From assembly GCA_002840715.1 (NCBI GenBank), contig PHBW01000014.1:45384-109383 (forward strand): 64,000 nt of DNA, written 5' to 3'. Made by a program: the position numbers and the translations under genes. Positions 54,025 through 62,417 of the stretch are shown here, in pieces; position 1 is the stretch's first letter; each line of letters opens with the position of its first letter. This DNA is from Chloroflexi bacterium HGW-Chloroflexi-4 (GTDB lineage Bacteria; Chloroflexota; Anaerolineae; Anaerolineales; Anaerolineaceae). The notes beneath the pieces were generated by a model, which had not been told where the DNA came from, ran no database searches, and saw only the letters and a program-made list of their open reading frames with translations.

Positions 54025-54726
54025 ATGAAATCAATCAATAAAGCCGCAAGATTGGCGGGCATTCTGTACATAGTTATGGATATCTTCATGATATTCAGCG
54101 GGATGTTTGTGGATTCAAAACTAATTGTGTCTGGTGATGCTGCGGCCACAATTAGTAATATTATGGCATCTGAGTGGCTATTCCGACTTGGTTTTGTGAG
54201 TTATCAAATTGGATGGATACTTCAATTGTTATTGGTAATTGCTTTATACCGGCTGTTCAAAAAGGTAGATAAAGGTCAATCAAGGCTGATGGTGATCTTG
54301 GTTGTTGTATTTGTCTCGGTTGCTTTCTTGAATACACTCAATCAGTTCGTTCCCATCCTGCTTTTCAGCGGTGCTGAATCCATTTCAGCATTTGATCCAA
54401 CCCAGTTGCAAACACTGGCAGGGTTCTACCTTGATATGTATGAACATGGGATTATGATAAATGAACTCTTCTGGGGTCTTTGGCTCATTCCGCTGGGCGT
54501 ACTTGTCTATAAATCTGGATTCGTTCCCAAAGTGTTTGGTGTTTTGCTGTTCATCGGTTGTCTCGGGCACCTGATCACTTACTTTTCGACTTTTTTGTTT
54601 CCAGACTATACTTCAATCCTCATGCCAATTGGAGAAATGGCGATGTTTGGAGAACTTCCAATATTCCTTTGGCTTTTAATAAAAGGTGTTAAAGAACAAA
54701 TACCAATTGAACAATATCGTAATTGA
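54025..54726 (+). CDS. DUF4386-family membrane protein
   Basis: 233 residues from ATG 54025 (the longer frame to 53860 overlaps the SDR gene and is rejected). Six to seven hydrophobic segments. INKAARLAGILYIVMDIFM, ALYRLFKKVDKGQSRLMVI, LDMYEHGIMINELFWGLWL and GFVPKVFGVLLFIGC match the conserved DUF4386 pattern well, better than the proteins at 51001 and 52540. It ends the right-hand run of co-directional genes. Ribosome site is CAAGAGT, moderate. Function unknown; family members often neighbour regulators. Confidence 0.88.
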   Translation: MKSINKAARLAGILYIVMDIFMIFSGMFVDSKLIVSGDAAATISNIMASEWLFRLGFVSYQIGWILQLLLVIALYRLFKKVDKGQSRLMVILVVVFVSVAFLNTLNQFVPILLFSGAESISAFDPTQLQTLAGFYLDMYEHGIMINELFWGLWLIPLGVLVYKSGFVPKVFGVLLFIGCLGHLITYFSTFLFPDYTSILMPIGEMAMFGELPIFLWLLIKGVKEQIPIEQYRN

Positions 54727-55113
54727 TTTCAATTTGGCAATAATTCTTTTGGTTATCGAATTTTCTATTTTTTGATTAGGTTTTATAAGGGCAGCATTGG
54801 TAGATTAAATAATTTAAAAATGATGGAGAGTCTGACATTATTCCACAGATTGATATAAATTTCATAGAGGATATCCAAACTACTACAGGGAAAATTTATT
54901 ATTAGTGAAGAATATAGATAGGTTGAATTAAATCAATGGCTGCAATTTCTGCAACTCACTCATGTGAGTGAGTTGCAGATGGAATATCAAATGTATAGAA
55001 AGTGAGATTCAAAAGCAATCTTGAGTCTTATGTAAATGGTAGATTTAAGATGATTAAGGAAAAAAAGTGAAAAAGTCTACATAAGTGGAAAAGTTACAAG
55101 CATTCCTGAATGA
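54727..55113. other. Convergent intergenic region with a large palindrome
   Basis: About 390 bp between two converging genes. Apart from the palindrome at 54948 nothing was recognised; no open frame has a ribosome site. Confidence 0.5.
54948..54979. repeat. 15-bp perfect inverted repeat
   Basis: TCTGCAACTCACTCA and TGAGTGAGTTGCAGA are separated by only two bases. No T run follows on either strand. It could be a bidirectional terminator without a U tract, or a protein or mobile-element end; no flanking duplication is visible. Confidence 0.7.
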
Positions 55114-55692
55114 TTACGCAAATAGTTTTTCAACTAATTGTGTGACGAAATTGTGCCTGATTTCTTCGTCTCTCAGATCAATATTAAAATCCGGTACATT
55201 CAAATTCGGAACAAGAACAACCATAAAACAAGCTGAAGCTATCTGAGTTACGGCAAGCTGTAATTCCCTTTCAGAAAGTTTGGTGCCGCGGGCATAAAGA
55301 TCTTTACATAATCGGATCATAAATGCATTAAAGGGTTCCAAAATTTTTGGAATTCCATCACTTTGGTTCATTAATCCGTAGAAATGAGCTCTCATAATTT
55401 CTGGATATTCACATCCACCTTTAACCAATTTTTCGAATATTGATATACATCGCTGTTTTGCAGAAGCGTCGGGTTGCGTTTCAAATTGCTCCCAATCAAA
55501 AACGGTTTTTGAGGTTAATTCCATTACCTTAGAAATCAGATTTTCTTTACTTCGAAAATAATAATTAATTGCTGCATGATTTATGTTGGCAATTTCTGCG
55601 ATACGTCTATTTGTTACCTCTGATAATCCATATTTCTCGATACAAGTAATGGTGGCTAGTATTATCTGCTGTTCTACGCTTTCAATATTCAT
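55114..55692 (-). CDS. TetR-family regulator, likely reader of the AACC-N4-GGTT operator
   Basis: 192 residues. The HTH is TNRRIAEIANINHAAINYYF followed by RSKENLISKV, standard TetR. The C-terminal domain contains IMRAHFYGLMNQSDGIPKILEPF and LAVTQIASACFMVV, without a clear ligand class. AGGA stands before the ATG. Its promoter (TTGACA at 55802-55797, N16, TACAAT) lies in the same intergenic region as one of three double operators of the AACC-N4-GGTT type, which makes this protein the best candidate for their reader. The others lie near the DMT permease gene and the last lipoprotein gene, so it may control a regulon spread over 8 kb. Confidence 0.9.
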   Translation of the reverse strand: MNIESVEQQIILATITCIEKYGLSEVTNRRIAEIANINHAAINYYFRSKENLISKVMELTSKTVFDWEQFETQPDASAKQRCISIFEKLVKGGCEYPEIMRAHFYGLMNQSDGIPKILEPFNAFMIRLCKDLYARGTKLSERELQLAVTQIASACFMVVLVPNLNVPDFNIDLRDEEIRHNFVTQLVEKLFA

Positions 55693-55774
55693 AACGAATT
55701 CCTAACACTATTTTTATAATTTACCCAAAATTTATTTTTTGCTGATCTTAAAAATACAAAACAACCTATATTCT

Positions 55775-55802
55775 ATTGTATTGTGAACTTCTAGATTGTC
55801 AA
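55775..55802 (-). promoter_or_regulatory. Promoter of the TetR gene
   Basis: TTGACA (55802-55797), 16 bp, TACAAT (55780-55775) on the minus strand. The double operator starts 34 bp upstream of the -35. Confidence 0.65.
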
Positions 55803-55835
55803 TTGAATTGTGTGATGAAGTTGTTCGGCGGGTTC

Positions 55836-55887
55836 AACCAATTGGTTTTACCATACGGTTGACATTTGCGATATTTGTGTGTATATT
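55836..55887 (+). promoter_or_regulatory. Double AACC-N4-GGTT operator and TTGACA-N17-TATATT promoter (site A)
   Basis: AACCAATTGGTT (55836-55847) and TACCATACGGTT (55849-55860) are 12-bp palindromes 1 bp apart. The last two bases, TT, begin the -35 TTGACA (55859-55864), which is 17 bp before TATATT (55882-55887). Site B at 63403 has the same layout. The promoter points to the PAS gene. Confidence 0.75.
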
Positions 55888-56249
55888 TAAAGTCCCTCGG
55901 CAATAACTGGTGAATGCTTTACATAAATGTGTGAATCAGATGGAGAAAAAAATGCCTCAAGTCAATATTTTTTGAGGTGATATTTTACCGATAAAGACAG
56001 TTGTGAAATAAAAAGTATAAAATTTTGGATCTGTTGATCGTACTTTAAAAATTGAGATTGGTTTTTACAAAAAGTAAATTGTCACTAAGGTAGGGTTTTT
56101 CCCATACAAAAACAAATGGAACAATAAGAATTATTATCGAGTGCAAAAATGTTGAAATAAACAACAATCTGTTCATCTAAAAAAATTGAGCAAACCATGG
56201 TTTATTGGTCGATTACTATGCCGAAAATAAATCTTCTCAAGGAGTAGGT
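55888..56249 (+). other. Long leader with short hairpin
   Basis: About 360 bases separate promoter A from the PAS gene. GGAG six bases before ATG 55952 opens a frame of only seven codons, and the same stretch forms the hairpin CCTCAA/TTGAGG (55955-55977). This may be a leader peptide or chance. The rest is A/T-rich with no other signal. Confidence 0.35.
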
Positions 56250-56660
56250 GTGACCGATACTGTTATCGAAAAAAAAGAAAGAATTAAAAATTTTTCCTTT
56301 CAAGTTATTCACGATGCCCCGGAGAACAGTAACGTTTTCATTGTTTTTCTTGATCCTCAATTTAACATTGTTTGGATAGAACGCCCTCTTTTGGATTTAT
56401 TAGGGGAAACATTATCACATTTTTCTGGAAAGCAAATTTTTGAATTTATTACTGGTGAAGAAATTATTGCACTACTTTTGGGACCGGAGAACATTGACGA
56501 CTCATTCATGATTTCGGAATTTTTGTTTTGTACTTCACCATATAAAAGAATAGTTCTCAGAAATTGTAGCTTGCGGATAAAGCTTTATCAAAATGATCGA
56601 GGGATGATCAATGGATATTTCTTGATAATTTCTCAATCTGAAAGCCTTGGATTAAATTAG
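56250..56660 (+). CDS. Single PAS-like domain protein
   Basis: 136 residues from GTG 56250, chosen because AAGGAG stands five bases before it; frames to an upstream TTG lack a site. The centre reads NVFIVFLDPQFNIVWIERPLL and DLLGETLSHFSGKQIFEF, a typical PAS start with the conserved 'G.....' helix, and the end LRIKLYQNDRGMINGYFLI matches a PAC-like strand. There are no output domains, so it would act by binding partners. It is followed by a chemoreceptor-like protein 65 bp downstream, suggesting a two-gene signalling unit. The nature of any cofactor is unknown. Confidence 0.75.
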   Translation: MTDTVIEKKERIKNFSFQVIHDAPENSNVFIVFLDPQFNIVWIERPLLDLLGETLSHFSGKQIFEFITGEEIIALLLGPENIDDSFMISEFLFCTSPYKRIVLRNCSLRIKLYQNDRGMINGYFLIISQSESLGLN

Positions 56661-56725
56661 GCACATAGAAGTAAATCTCGTTATCTGGCATGAAAAAATA
56701 TTTCGGAAACGATTAGGAGTAATTA

Positions 56726-57445
56726 ATGAGTGAACATACCTTTGTTTCTGAATCAGAAATTATTAAAAAGAATATTCTTTTTGAATATATCCGAAATCAA
56801 AAAGATGCAATAACTGATTTGAACGGGGTCTCAACTGAGATAACTTTAATTTCAATCAATGCCGCAATTGAATCAGCACATGCTGCTGCTGGAATCTGTC
56901 AAATGATGGATAGAGTTCTAAACAATATGATGGTCGGTAATTGCCGAATGATTGCGAAATTAATTGCTGCAAATGCTTTATCTTTAAATTCATTAGATTT
57001 GGATTGCTTTGTGAAGTGGATTGGTGTCGATGAAATATATATTACCGATAAAAATGCAATCACAGTTGGTTCAAACAAGATGGATGCGTTAGGGTGGCAA
57101 TTTCCTGATGATCCAAATTCTCAGGCATATGCATTTCGGTGCTTGCTAAATGAAAATGAAGGAGTTGTTACCCAACCCATCAGAATTAGAGATTTGGATT
57201 CTGTAATGTTCAAATTTGTAGGTGTTTCAAGATTAGATCAGCCTGGAATTGTCCAGGTTGGATTAAAAGCCGATTCTATTACCCAATATCAAAGTGAAAT
57301 CGGAAATGTATTTGGTTTACTTGCAACCGAGATCCGAAATCTGAGTAACAAAGTGAGTTCTTCTGTAAAAATTATTAAGGATTCGACCACAAACATTGAA
57401 AAAACTTCAATGAATCATTATCTTCCTCTTATTAATGAATCATGA
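56726..57445 (+). CDS. Soluble chemoreceptor-tip-like sensor with Cache/PAS-type domain
   Basis: 239 residues, no membrane segment. Residues about 30-56 (LNGVSTEITLISINAAIESAHAAA in part) echo the methyl-accepting chemoreceptor hairpin tip, in which LLALNAAIEAARAGE is the usual form. The middle (about 90-195) looks like a small-molecule-binding domain with VDEIYITDKNAITVGS, DALGWQFPDDPNSQAY and RLDQPGIVQVGL, as seen in many bacterial chemoreceptors. The C-terminal 40 residues are helical. It lacks the rest of the adaptin-binding and methylation helices, so it is either a very short receptor-like protein or a sensor evolved from one. Placed after a PAS protein; no che genes in the window. Confidence 0.7.
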   Translation: MSEHTFVSESEIIKKNILFEYIRNQKDAITDLNGVSTEITLISINAAIESAHAAAGICQMMDRVLNNMMVGNCRMIAKLIAANALSLNSLDLDCFVKWIGVDEIYITDKNAITVGSNKMDALGWQFPDDPNSQAYAFRCLLNENEGVVTQPIRIRDLDSVMFKFVGVSRLDQPGIVQVGLKADSITQYQSEIGNVFGLLATEIRNLSNKVSSSVKIIKDSTTNIEKTSMNHYLPLINES

Positions 57446-57646
57446 ACTTCAAAAAGTCTTCTTCATTTTATTCAAAAAGAATATAAAAATGAGCTACAAG
57501 TTAAGTACACAAAGATTCATAATGGCCAAAAAAAATTTATTTGATGGTGATGCCGTAATTATTAGATCCTGAGAAGTAACCAATTATTGATGCAGATAAA
57601 TTTGTTCAAGAAAATGAAGTTCGTTTTTATGACAAGGATGAAGAAG

Positions 57647-58816
57647 ATGAAAAATAATATTCTAAAAAGAAGCCACTTGCTACTAGTACTAATATTTGTT
57701 TGTTCATGTGCAAAAACTCAAAATTCTTCACTTTCAAATTCAGTAATTGATCAACCAAAACCCCCGCTTTCTTTTATTAATAGTAATCAGAACCTGGGAG
57801 CAGGAAACGGGGGGTGCATCGCCGAAGGCGATATTGATGGAGATGGTGATGTTGATATCCTTATCAGTAATAAAAACACAAAAAGTAAATTGTTTATTAA
57901 TGATGGTTTGGGAGAATTTGCTCTAAGTAATTTGGTTTTTGAGCCAAGCACTTGTGTGGCTTTTGGTGATGTGAATGGAGATACTTCATTGGATATAGTT
58001 TTTACTCATGAAATGAACATTGAGGTTTGGTTGAATATTGGAGAAGCCAAATTCTCTAAATCAGACCAGACACTTACAAGTCTTGAAAGTACGTCAATTG
58101 CATTGGGTGATCTCGATGATGATGGTGATTTGGATGCTTTTGTTACCAATTGGAATATTCACCCAAATCAAGTTTTTCTAAATGATGGAACAGGATTTTT
58201 TAGCGATAGCGGACAAAAACTTGGAAATATGTATGGAAATGACGTTGCATTAGGTGATATCGACAATGATGGTGACCTGGATGCTTTAGTAGCAAACAAT
58301 GGTGAATCATCAAAGAATTCTGCAGTTCTTTGGATAAATGAAGGAGATGGATTTTTTTCTGACAGTGAACAAAGACTTGGTTTCACAAATGCCTATTCTG
58401 TTTCCTTAGGTGACATAGATTCTGATGGCGACCTGGATGCTTACGTTGCCAATTCATCTCATAATGGTGCAGATCCAGCAGATCAAGTGTGGATAAATAA
58501 CGGAAAAGGAGTTTTCTCTGATAGCGGTCAGAGACTGGGTAATCTCTATTCTTTGATCGTTGAATTAGTGGACATCGATATTGATGGAGATTTGGATGCT
58601 GTAACTGGAAATTGGAAATCCAGCTTGCGAATCTGGTTAAACGATGGTTACGGTAATTTCTTGGACAGCAAAATAATTTCTGATTCTACTGGAAATGCAG
58701 GGTTAGGCATATATGATATTGACGGGGATAAGGATTTGGACATCGTTGTTACGACGAATGATTGGGAAGGTAGTGATGGCCTACATAAGGTTTGGGTAAA
58801 CCAGCAATTTCAATAA
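57647..58816 (+). CDS. FG-GAP/VCBS seven-blade propeller lipoprotein
   Basis: 389 residues from ATG 57647 (AAGGA eight bases before). A basic start MKNNILKRSH and the hydrophobic LLLVLIFV precede CSC, a lipobox-like signal-peptidase-II site with a non-canonical Cys at -2. Seven repeats follow, each with a calcium-binding-type acidic loop: GDIDGDGDVDI, GDVNGDTSLDI, GDLDDDGDLDA, GDIDNDGDLDA, GDIDSDGDLDA, VDIDIDGDLDA and YDIDGDKDLDI, about 45-60 residues apart. It should form an FG-GAP propeller on the outer face of the cytoplasmic membrane. Such proteins bind ligands or partners; none is known here. It follows the sensor gene by 200 bp with no clear promoter. Confidence 0.9.
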   Translation: MKNNILKRSHLLLVLIFVCSCAKTQNSSLSNSVIDQPKPPLSFINSNQNLGAGNGGCIAEGDIDGDGDVDILISNKNTKSKLFINDGLGEFALSNLVFEPSTCVAFGDVNGDTSLDIVFTHEMNIEVWLNIGEAKFSKSDQTLTSLESTSIALGDLDDDGDLDAFVTNWNIHPNQVFLNDGTGFFSDSGQKLGNMYGNDVALGDIDNDGDLDALVANNGESSKNSAVLWINEGDGFFSDSEQRLGFTNAYSVSLGDIDSDGDLDAYVANSSHNGADPADQVWINNGKGVFSDSGQRLGNLYSLIVELVDIDIDGDLDAVTGNWKSSLRIWLNDGYGNFLDSKIISDSTGNAGLGIYDIDGDKDLDIVVTTNDWEGSDGLHKVWVNQQFQ

Positions 58817-58914
58817 GATCCTATTCTTGGATAAGGATGATTTTGTAACCATCTGTTTAAAAAATTGCTAAATCTATTCTTTATTTATTGACTTGGATTT
58901 GAGGGAGTCTTAAT

Positions 58915-59328
58915 TTGATTGATGTAATAAAGATTTTAGTAACAATCGGTAGTGTATCCTCCGTTGGTTTTGGGGTTTGGCACTTTTTTGTTCCAAAACT
59001 TTGGAGTTGGTATGCTTACATTGATTCATCAGCGACAGAACTAATATTAGCGGTTCGCGCTATCAATGTGTTTTTTTCCTTATCGTTAGTGCTGTTTGGA
59101 GCATTAAATATCTTAATGGTTTATGGTGGAAATGCAAATCGTTATTCGGTCATCGTAACTCTGGCTGCAACATGCATTTTATGGCTAACGCGAACCACAT
59201 TCCAACTTGTTTATCCACAAGGAACATTATATCCAGGGCTTCAATATGGAATGCTGTCTGCCTTCATCATAATTTCGTTATGTTATACCTTTTCTTTGTT
59301 CTTTGTATTATTGGGCATTATTAAGTAA
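58915..59328 (+). CDS. Four-span membrane protein of unknown function
   Basis: 137 residues from TTG 58915 with GGGAG about 11 bases upstream; an in-frame ATG is absent nearby. Four hydrophobic segments (about 7-25, 45-68, 78-95 and 110-135). The loop GVWHFFVPKLWSWYAYIDSSATELILAVRAINVFF in part resembles a widely distributed family of small 'DoxX-like' membrane proteins, but I do not recognise it with certainty. It follows the FG-GAP gene by 98 bp on the same strand. No other context. Confidence 0.6.
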   Translation: MIDVIKILVTIGSVSSVGFGVWHFFVPKLWSWYAYIDSSATELILAVRAINVFFSLSLVLFGALNILMVYGGNANRYSVIVTLAATCILWLTRTTFQLVYPQGTLYPGLQYGMLSAFIIISLCYTFSLFFVLLGIIK

Positions 59329-59590
59329 TGGTCTTATTCATCGTACTTAGCAATATATTTTTTCTCAAAATTGCAAGAATGAAAAGTAGTTTTTGACATT
59401 AGGTTATCGTGTTCTGGAGTATTTGAGATTGGGGCTTTGGATAATCCCCTCTATGTAACCAAAAAGAATGCTCATATAAATCCTATATGTCTGAATCTCC
59501 TTTGTCTTAGATCAAATAAACAATGAACAAATCTACACAGTTTCTTATATGACAATCTCAATCTTTGGTTGATTCATCCTCCTTATTGAT

Positions 59591-59621
59591 GAGGCTGCCC
59601 CAAAGGCAATGGGGCAGCCTC
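59591..59621. terminator. Strong hairpin after the four-span gene
   Basis: GAGGCTGCCCC and GGGGCAGCCTC form an 11-bp stem around a 9-base loop. T runs are poor on both sides, so termination is likely but not certain. Confidence 0.6.
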
Positions 59622-59940
59622 AAAATTTAAATTGACCCGGTTATCTTGAAAATCCAAGGCGATGAAGCTTCATGCTTACAAAGCATTCTAAAAAGTTATC
59701 GCAAAATCAATCATCTATTGATGAAAGAGCAAGTAGAAATTAGATCCTTTAACCTTTTAATTTTGAGATTCTCAAGAAAAAGAAGTGTTTTGTGGTTCAA
59801 AATTGGAGAAATATTGTTTGTAATTGTGTATTTTTTAGAATGGATTATAAAGGGACCAAAATGCTTGAAATACTGAATAAACAATAGGTGTGAGTTAAAT
59901 AGTATGAATATATCTGACTTCAAGAAATGATCTATAAGTA

Positions 59941-59979
59941 ATGATAAATCGTATTGGTCTTTTAAATACGATTTATCAT
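59941..59979. terminator. 15-bp hairpin after the two-repeat lipoprotein gene
   Basis: ATGATAAATCGTATT (59941-59955) and AATACGATTTATCAT (59965-59979) are perfect complements. It lies between converging genes, 43 bp beyond the lipoprotein stop. T-rich sequence follows on the plus side only. Confidence 0.6.
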
Positions 59980-60022
59980 TATTCTTTCAATTGTTAAGCA
60001 AGATTAGAAATTGGAGCGGTCA

Positions 60023-60787
60023 TTATTCGATCAAGTCCACGAGAATTTGTGACCCATTAAAATCTGGCACATTGCTAATCAAAGTGCCAAAAAGATGGAC
60101 GATGGTCCCACTGTCTCGCAGGGCAATAATTTGCTCTTTTACTACAGGATCTGATGAGTCTATCCCAAAACAAATGATCTGTCCGAGGTCTTGTCGCTCA
60201 AAATAGTCGTCAAATTGTGCGCCGGGCGGATTAGATTTTATGACTCCCCACCAATTGGAAATTGGTTCACTGGTGCCGGGTGGAATCAAACCTCCTGCTC
60301 CATCTGATACCTCAATCTGATCTACCAGAATTTGTGAGCCATTAACATCTGGAGCATTACTGACAATAGTGCCATAGAGATGAACAGTCTTACCGCTATC
60401 CCTTAGTTCTTCTATCTGTGCCTTAATTATTGGGTCTAAAGAATCAATACCGAAGGATATAGGTTGTCCTAAATCTCGCCGTTCAAAATAGTCATCAAAT
60501 TGTGAACCTGTTTCGGATGTCTTGATAATCCCCCACCAGTCTGTCACCGTTTCACTGAGTACCGGATCTGAAAGACCACCTCCATTTTCTTCAGTTGACA
60601 TGGTGGGCGTGAGTATTGGATTAATATTTGTGTCTGTTGCAATAATTGTTACTGTACTTATGGGAATGATTTCCTCATTGGTGCCACTACTTGTGTTTTC
60701 CACAATTGTTAGGCAACCTGATGTAATAACTGCAATTCCCAGGATGGTTATCAAAGTTAAGATATTCGTTAATTGTGACATTTTCAT
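60023..60787 (-). CDS. Lipoprotein with two tandem 70-residue repeats
   Basis: 254 residues. A basic start and hydrophobic stretch end in VITSGC, a good lipobox. After a Thr/Ser-rich linker two repeats follow (about 82-158 and 178-254), each with WWGxIK, QFDDYFERxDLGQxIxFGIDS, DPxxKxQIxxLRDSG, VHLxGTxxSNxPDxNGSQILVDxIE, very alike (about 65-70% by eye). The pattern of strands around a Trp-Trp-Gly start and a GSQILV end suggests small beta barrels (OB-like) but this is inference. It overlaps the stop of the upstream FAD oxidoreductase gene (ATGA), so the two are co-translated. Function unknown. Confidence 0.8.
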   Translation of the reverse strand: MKMSQLTNILTLITILGIAVITSGCLTIVENTSSGTNEEIIPISTVTIIATDTNINPILTPTMSTEENGGGLSDPVLSETVTDWWGIIKTSETGSQFDDYFERRDLGQPISFGIDSLDPIIKAQIEELRDSGKTVHLYGTIVSNAPDVNGSQILVDQIEVSDGAGGLIPPGTSEPISNWWGVIKSNPPGAQFDDYFERQDLGQIICFGIDSSDPVVKEQIIALRDSGTIVHLFGTLISNVPDFNGSQILVDLIE

Positions 60788-62265
60788 AATTCGCTCCTTA
60801 AATAATCCACTTCAGATTCTTTTATAATCTCGTGTGCAATGTACCAGGCTGTAATCATGGCGGTTGGCACACCACCAGGATTGAAGACATAATGCCCGAT
60901 TGGGTAAAAATTCTTAAGAGGTAAGTCCTTTTCAAAGTCGAAATGGGGCAAAAATTTTGGGTTCCAGTTCCACCCCGCTGTGCTTCCTTTCCAATTGGAT
61001 GTATAACGTTCGAAAGTTAATGGTGTGGCTGACTCTTGTACTTCAATGTGAGCACGCAAACCAGGAAGAAACTCTTCTGCTCTTGCGATTAGCTCTTCAC
61101 AATTAGCATTTTTTATTATTTTGTAATTTTCAATCTCATTTCGACCAGATGGCCAATTTTCATATGAGCTAAGTCTTCTTATGGTTAAACAATGTTTTTC
61201 TGGTGGGGCAATGGAGGGATCATCTTTACTCAACAACGCCAATTGAATATCAACACCGTCGGAGCAAGTGAAATAGGCGTGGCTATTCTTGAATCGTTTT
61301 AGTTTTTCAGAAAACTCAGCGCTATTTCGCAAGCCTAACCATACTGAAAAAACAGGCTCTGATGGTTTTACGTTTTCAAGTTTATGAATTAATGATTTTG
61401 GTAGGTGTTCTTTGCCAATTAAATCAAAGCAAGTGCATTTGAAATCAGCAGCAGAAACAACAAAGTCTGAATGTGCGATTTCTCCATCATTTAACTCTAC
61501 GCCATAAGCTTTGCCATCTTTTACAAGAATTCGGTTGACTTGTTCCCCAACATGGATTTCACCTCCATTTTGTTGGACAAAGGAAGCTAATGTGTTTGCG
61601 AATTCCTGAAATCCTCCAATGGGTACCCATGAATCGAAGAAGTATGTTCCCCACATACCCAATGTGTTTTTGCCAGACATCACGGGGTAACCTAGCTGAT
61701 TCATTTTTTTTCTTAGATCATCATTATCTATAAAGTGATTATGCAAACTACGGTTTGTTTGCTTTTTCGCAACTTGAAGAGCCCAAATAAAAAGAGGATG
61801 ATGAATTATTAATTTCACAATGGTTTTAATAATGTTTCTTCCAAACATCATCCCATTATTTATGGATTCGTGAAATCCTATTGCTCCAATTTTTACCCAA
61901 CGGAAGTAATGACTCAAATCTCTTTTTTCGCCAGGATATAACTCTAAAAGGCTTTTATAAACACTATTGGCGTTATCCAATGCGACATCATGATTTTCCC
62001 AACTGATTTGAAACCCAGATTCCACGAACTTTTGTTTTTCATCCAACCCCAATTCTTTTAAAACGGGAAAAACAACACCATTTGATCCAAAGGAGGTTGG
62101 CCCTGAAGGGAAAATGAAGCCTTTTCGAACAAAGGACGAGACATAACCACCAATTTGAATATGTTTTTCGAATATGGTTACTTTTAACCCTGCTCGCGCT
62201 AAATAGGCCGCAACCGTTAACCCAGCTAGTCCTCCTCCAATAATTATTATCTTTTTTTGACTCAT
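60784..62265 (-). CDS. FAD-dependent oxidoreductase, phytoene-desaturase-like
   Basis: 493 residues. KKIIIIGGGLAGLTVAAYLARAG is followed by VTIFEKHIQIGGYVSSF, the FAD-binding Rossmann motif of the amine-oxidase/CrtI superfamily. GSNGVVFPVL and DFVVSAADFKCT, YPVMSGKNTLGMWGTYFFDSWVPIGG and NPGGVPTAMITAWYIAHEI match the carotenoid desaturase/isomerase and retinol-saturase-like branch. It has no signal peptide and may be a peripheral membrane enzyme acting on a lipid such as a carotenoid or quinone. No carotenoid genes are near. It is co-transcribed with a lipoprotein gene via a 4-bp overlap and preceded by a DMT permease gene 152 bp upstream. Substrate uncertain. Confidence 0.9.
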   Translation of the reverse strand: MSQKKIIIIGGGLAGLTVAAYLARAGLKVTIFEKHIQIGGYVSSFVRKGFIFPSGPTSFGSNGVVFPVLKELGLDEKQKFVESGFQISWENHDVALDNANSVYKSLLELYPGEKRDLSHYFRWVKIGAIGFHESINNGMMFGRNIIKTIVKLIIHHPLFIWALQVAKKQTNRSLHNHFIDNDDLRKKMNQLGYPVMSGKNTLGMWGTYFFDSWVPIGGFQEFANTLASFVQQNGGEIHVGEQVNRILVKDGKAYGVELNDGEIAHSDFVVSAADFKCTCFDLIGKEHLPKSLIHKLENVKPSEPVFSVWLGLRNSAEFSEKLKRFKNSHAYFTCSDGVDIQLALLSKDDPSIAPPEKHCLTIRRLSSYENWPSGRNEIENYKIIKNANCEELIARAEEFLPGLRAHIEVQESATPLTFERYTSNWKGSTAGWNWNPKFLPHFDFEKDLPLKNFYPIGHYVFNPGGVPTAMITAWYIAHEIIKESEVDYLRSEL

Positions 62266-62417
62266 TCACATTTCCTTAGATTTGTTTTGGTAATTTGAAA
62301 GTATGTTTTATTGACGCCGTAACAATTAATTCCGTTCCAAATTTGAGCAATTAAACTATAAGTCATATCTATTTCTAGAATATTGCCCAAAGGTAAACAA
62401 GTTCAAATACCTTCGTT

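Larger units (their letters stand above)
59329..60022. other. 694-bp convergent intergenic region
   Basis: It contains two hairpins (59591 and 59941) and A/T-rich sequence. Two possible frames (59646-59876 plus, 59711-59923 minus) overlap one another and lack ribosome sites, so I take neither as a gene. Confidence 0.5.

Noticed and set aside
59646..59923. Two overlapping frames (76 and 70 codons) on opposite strands
   Set aside because: No ribosome sites, A/T-rich low-complexity products, mutual overlap.
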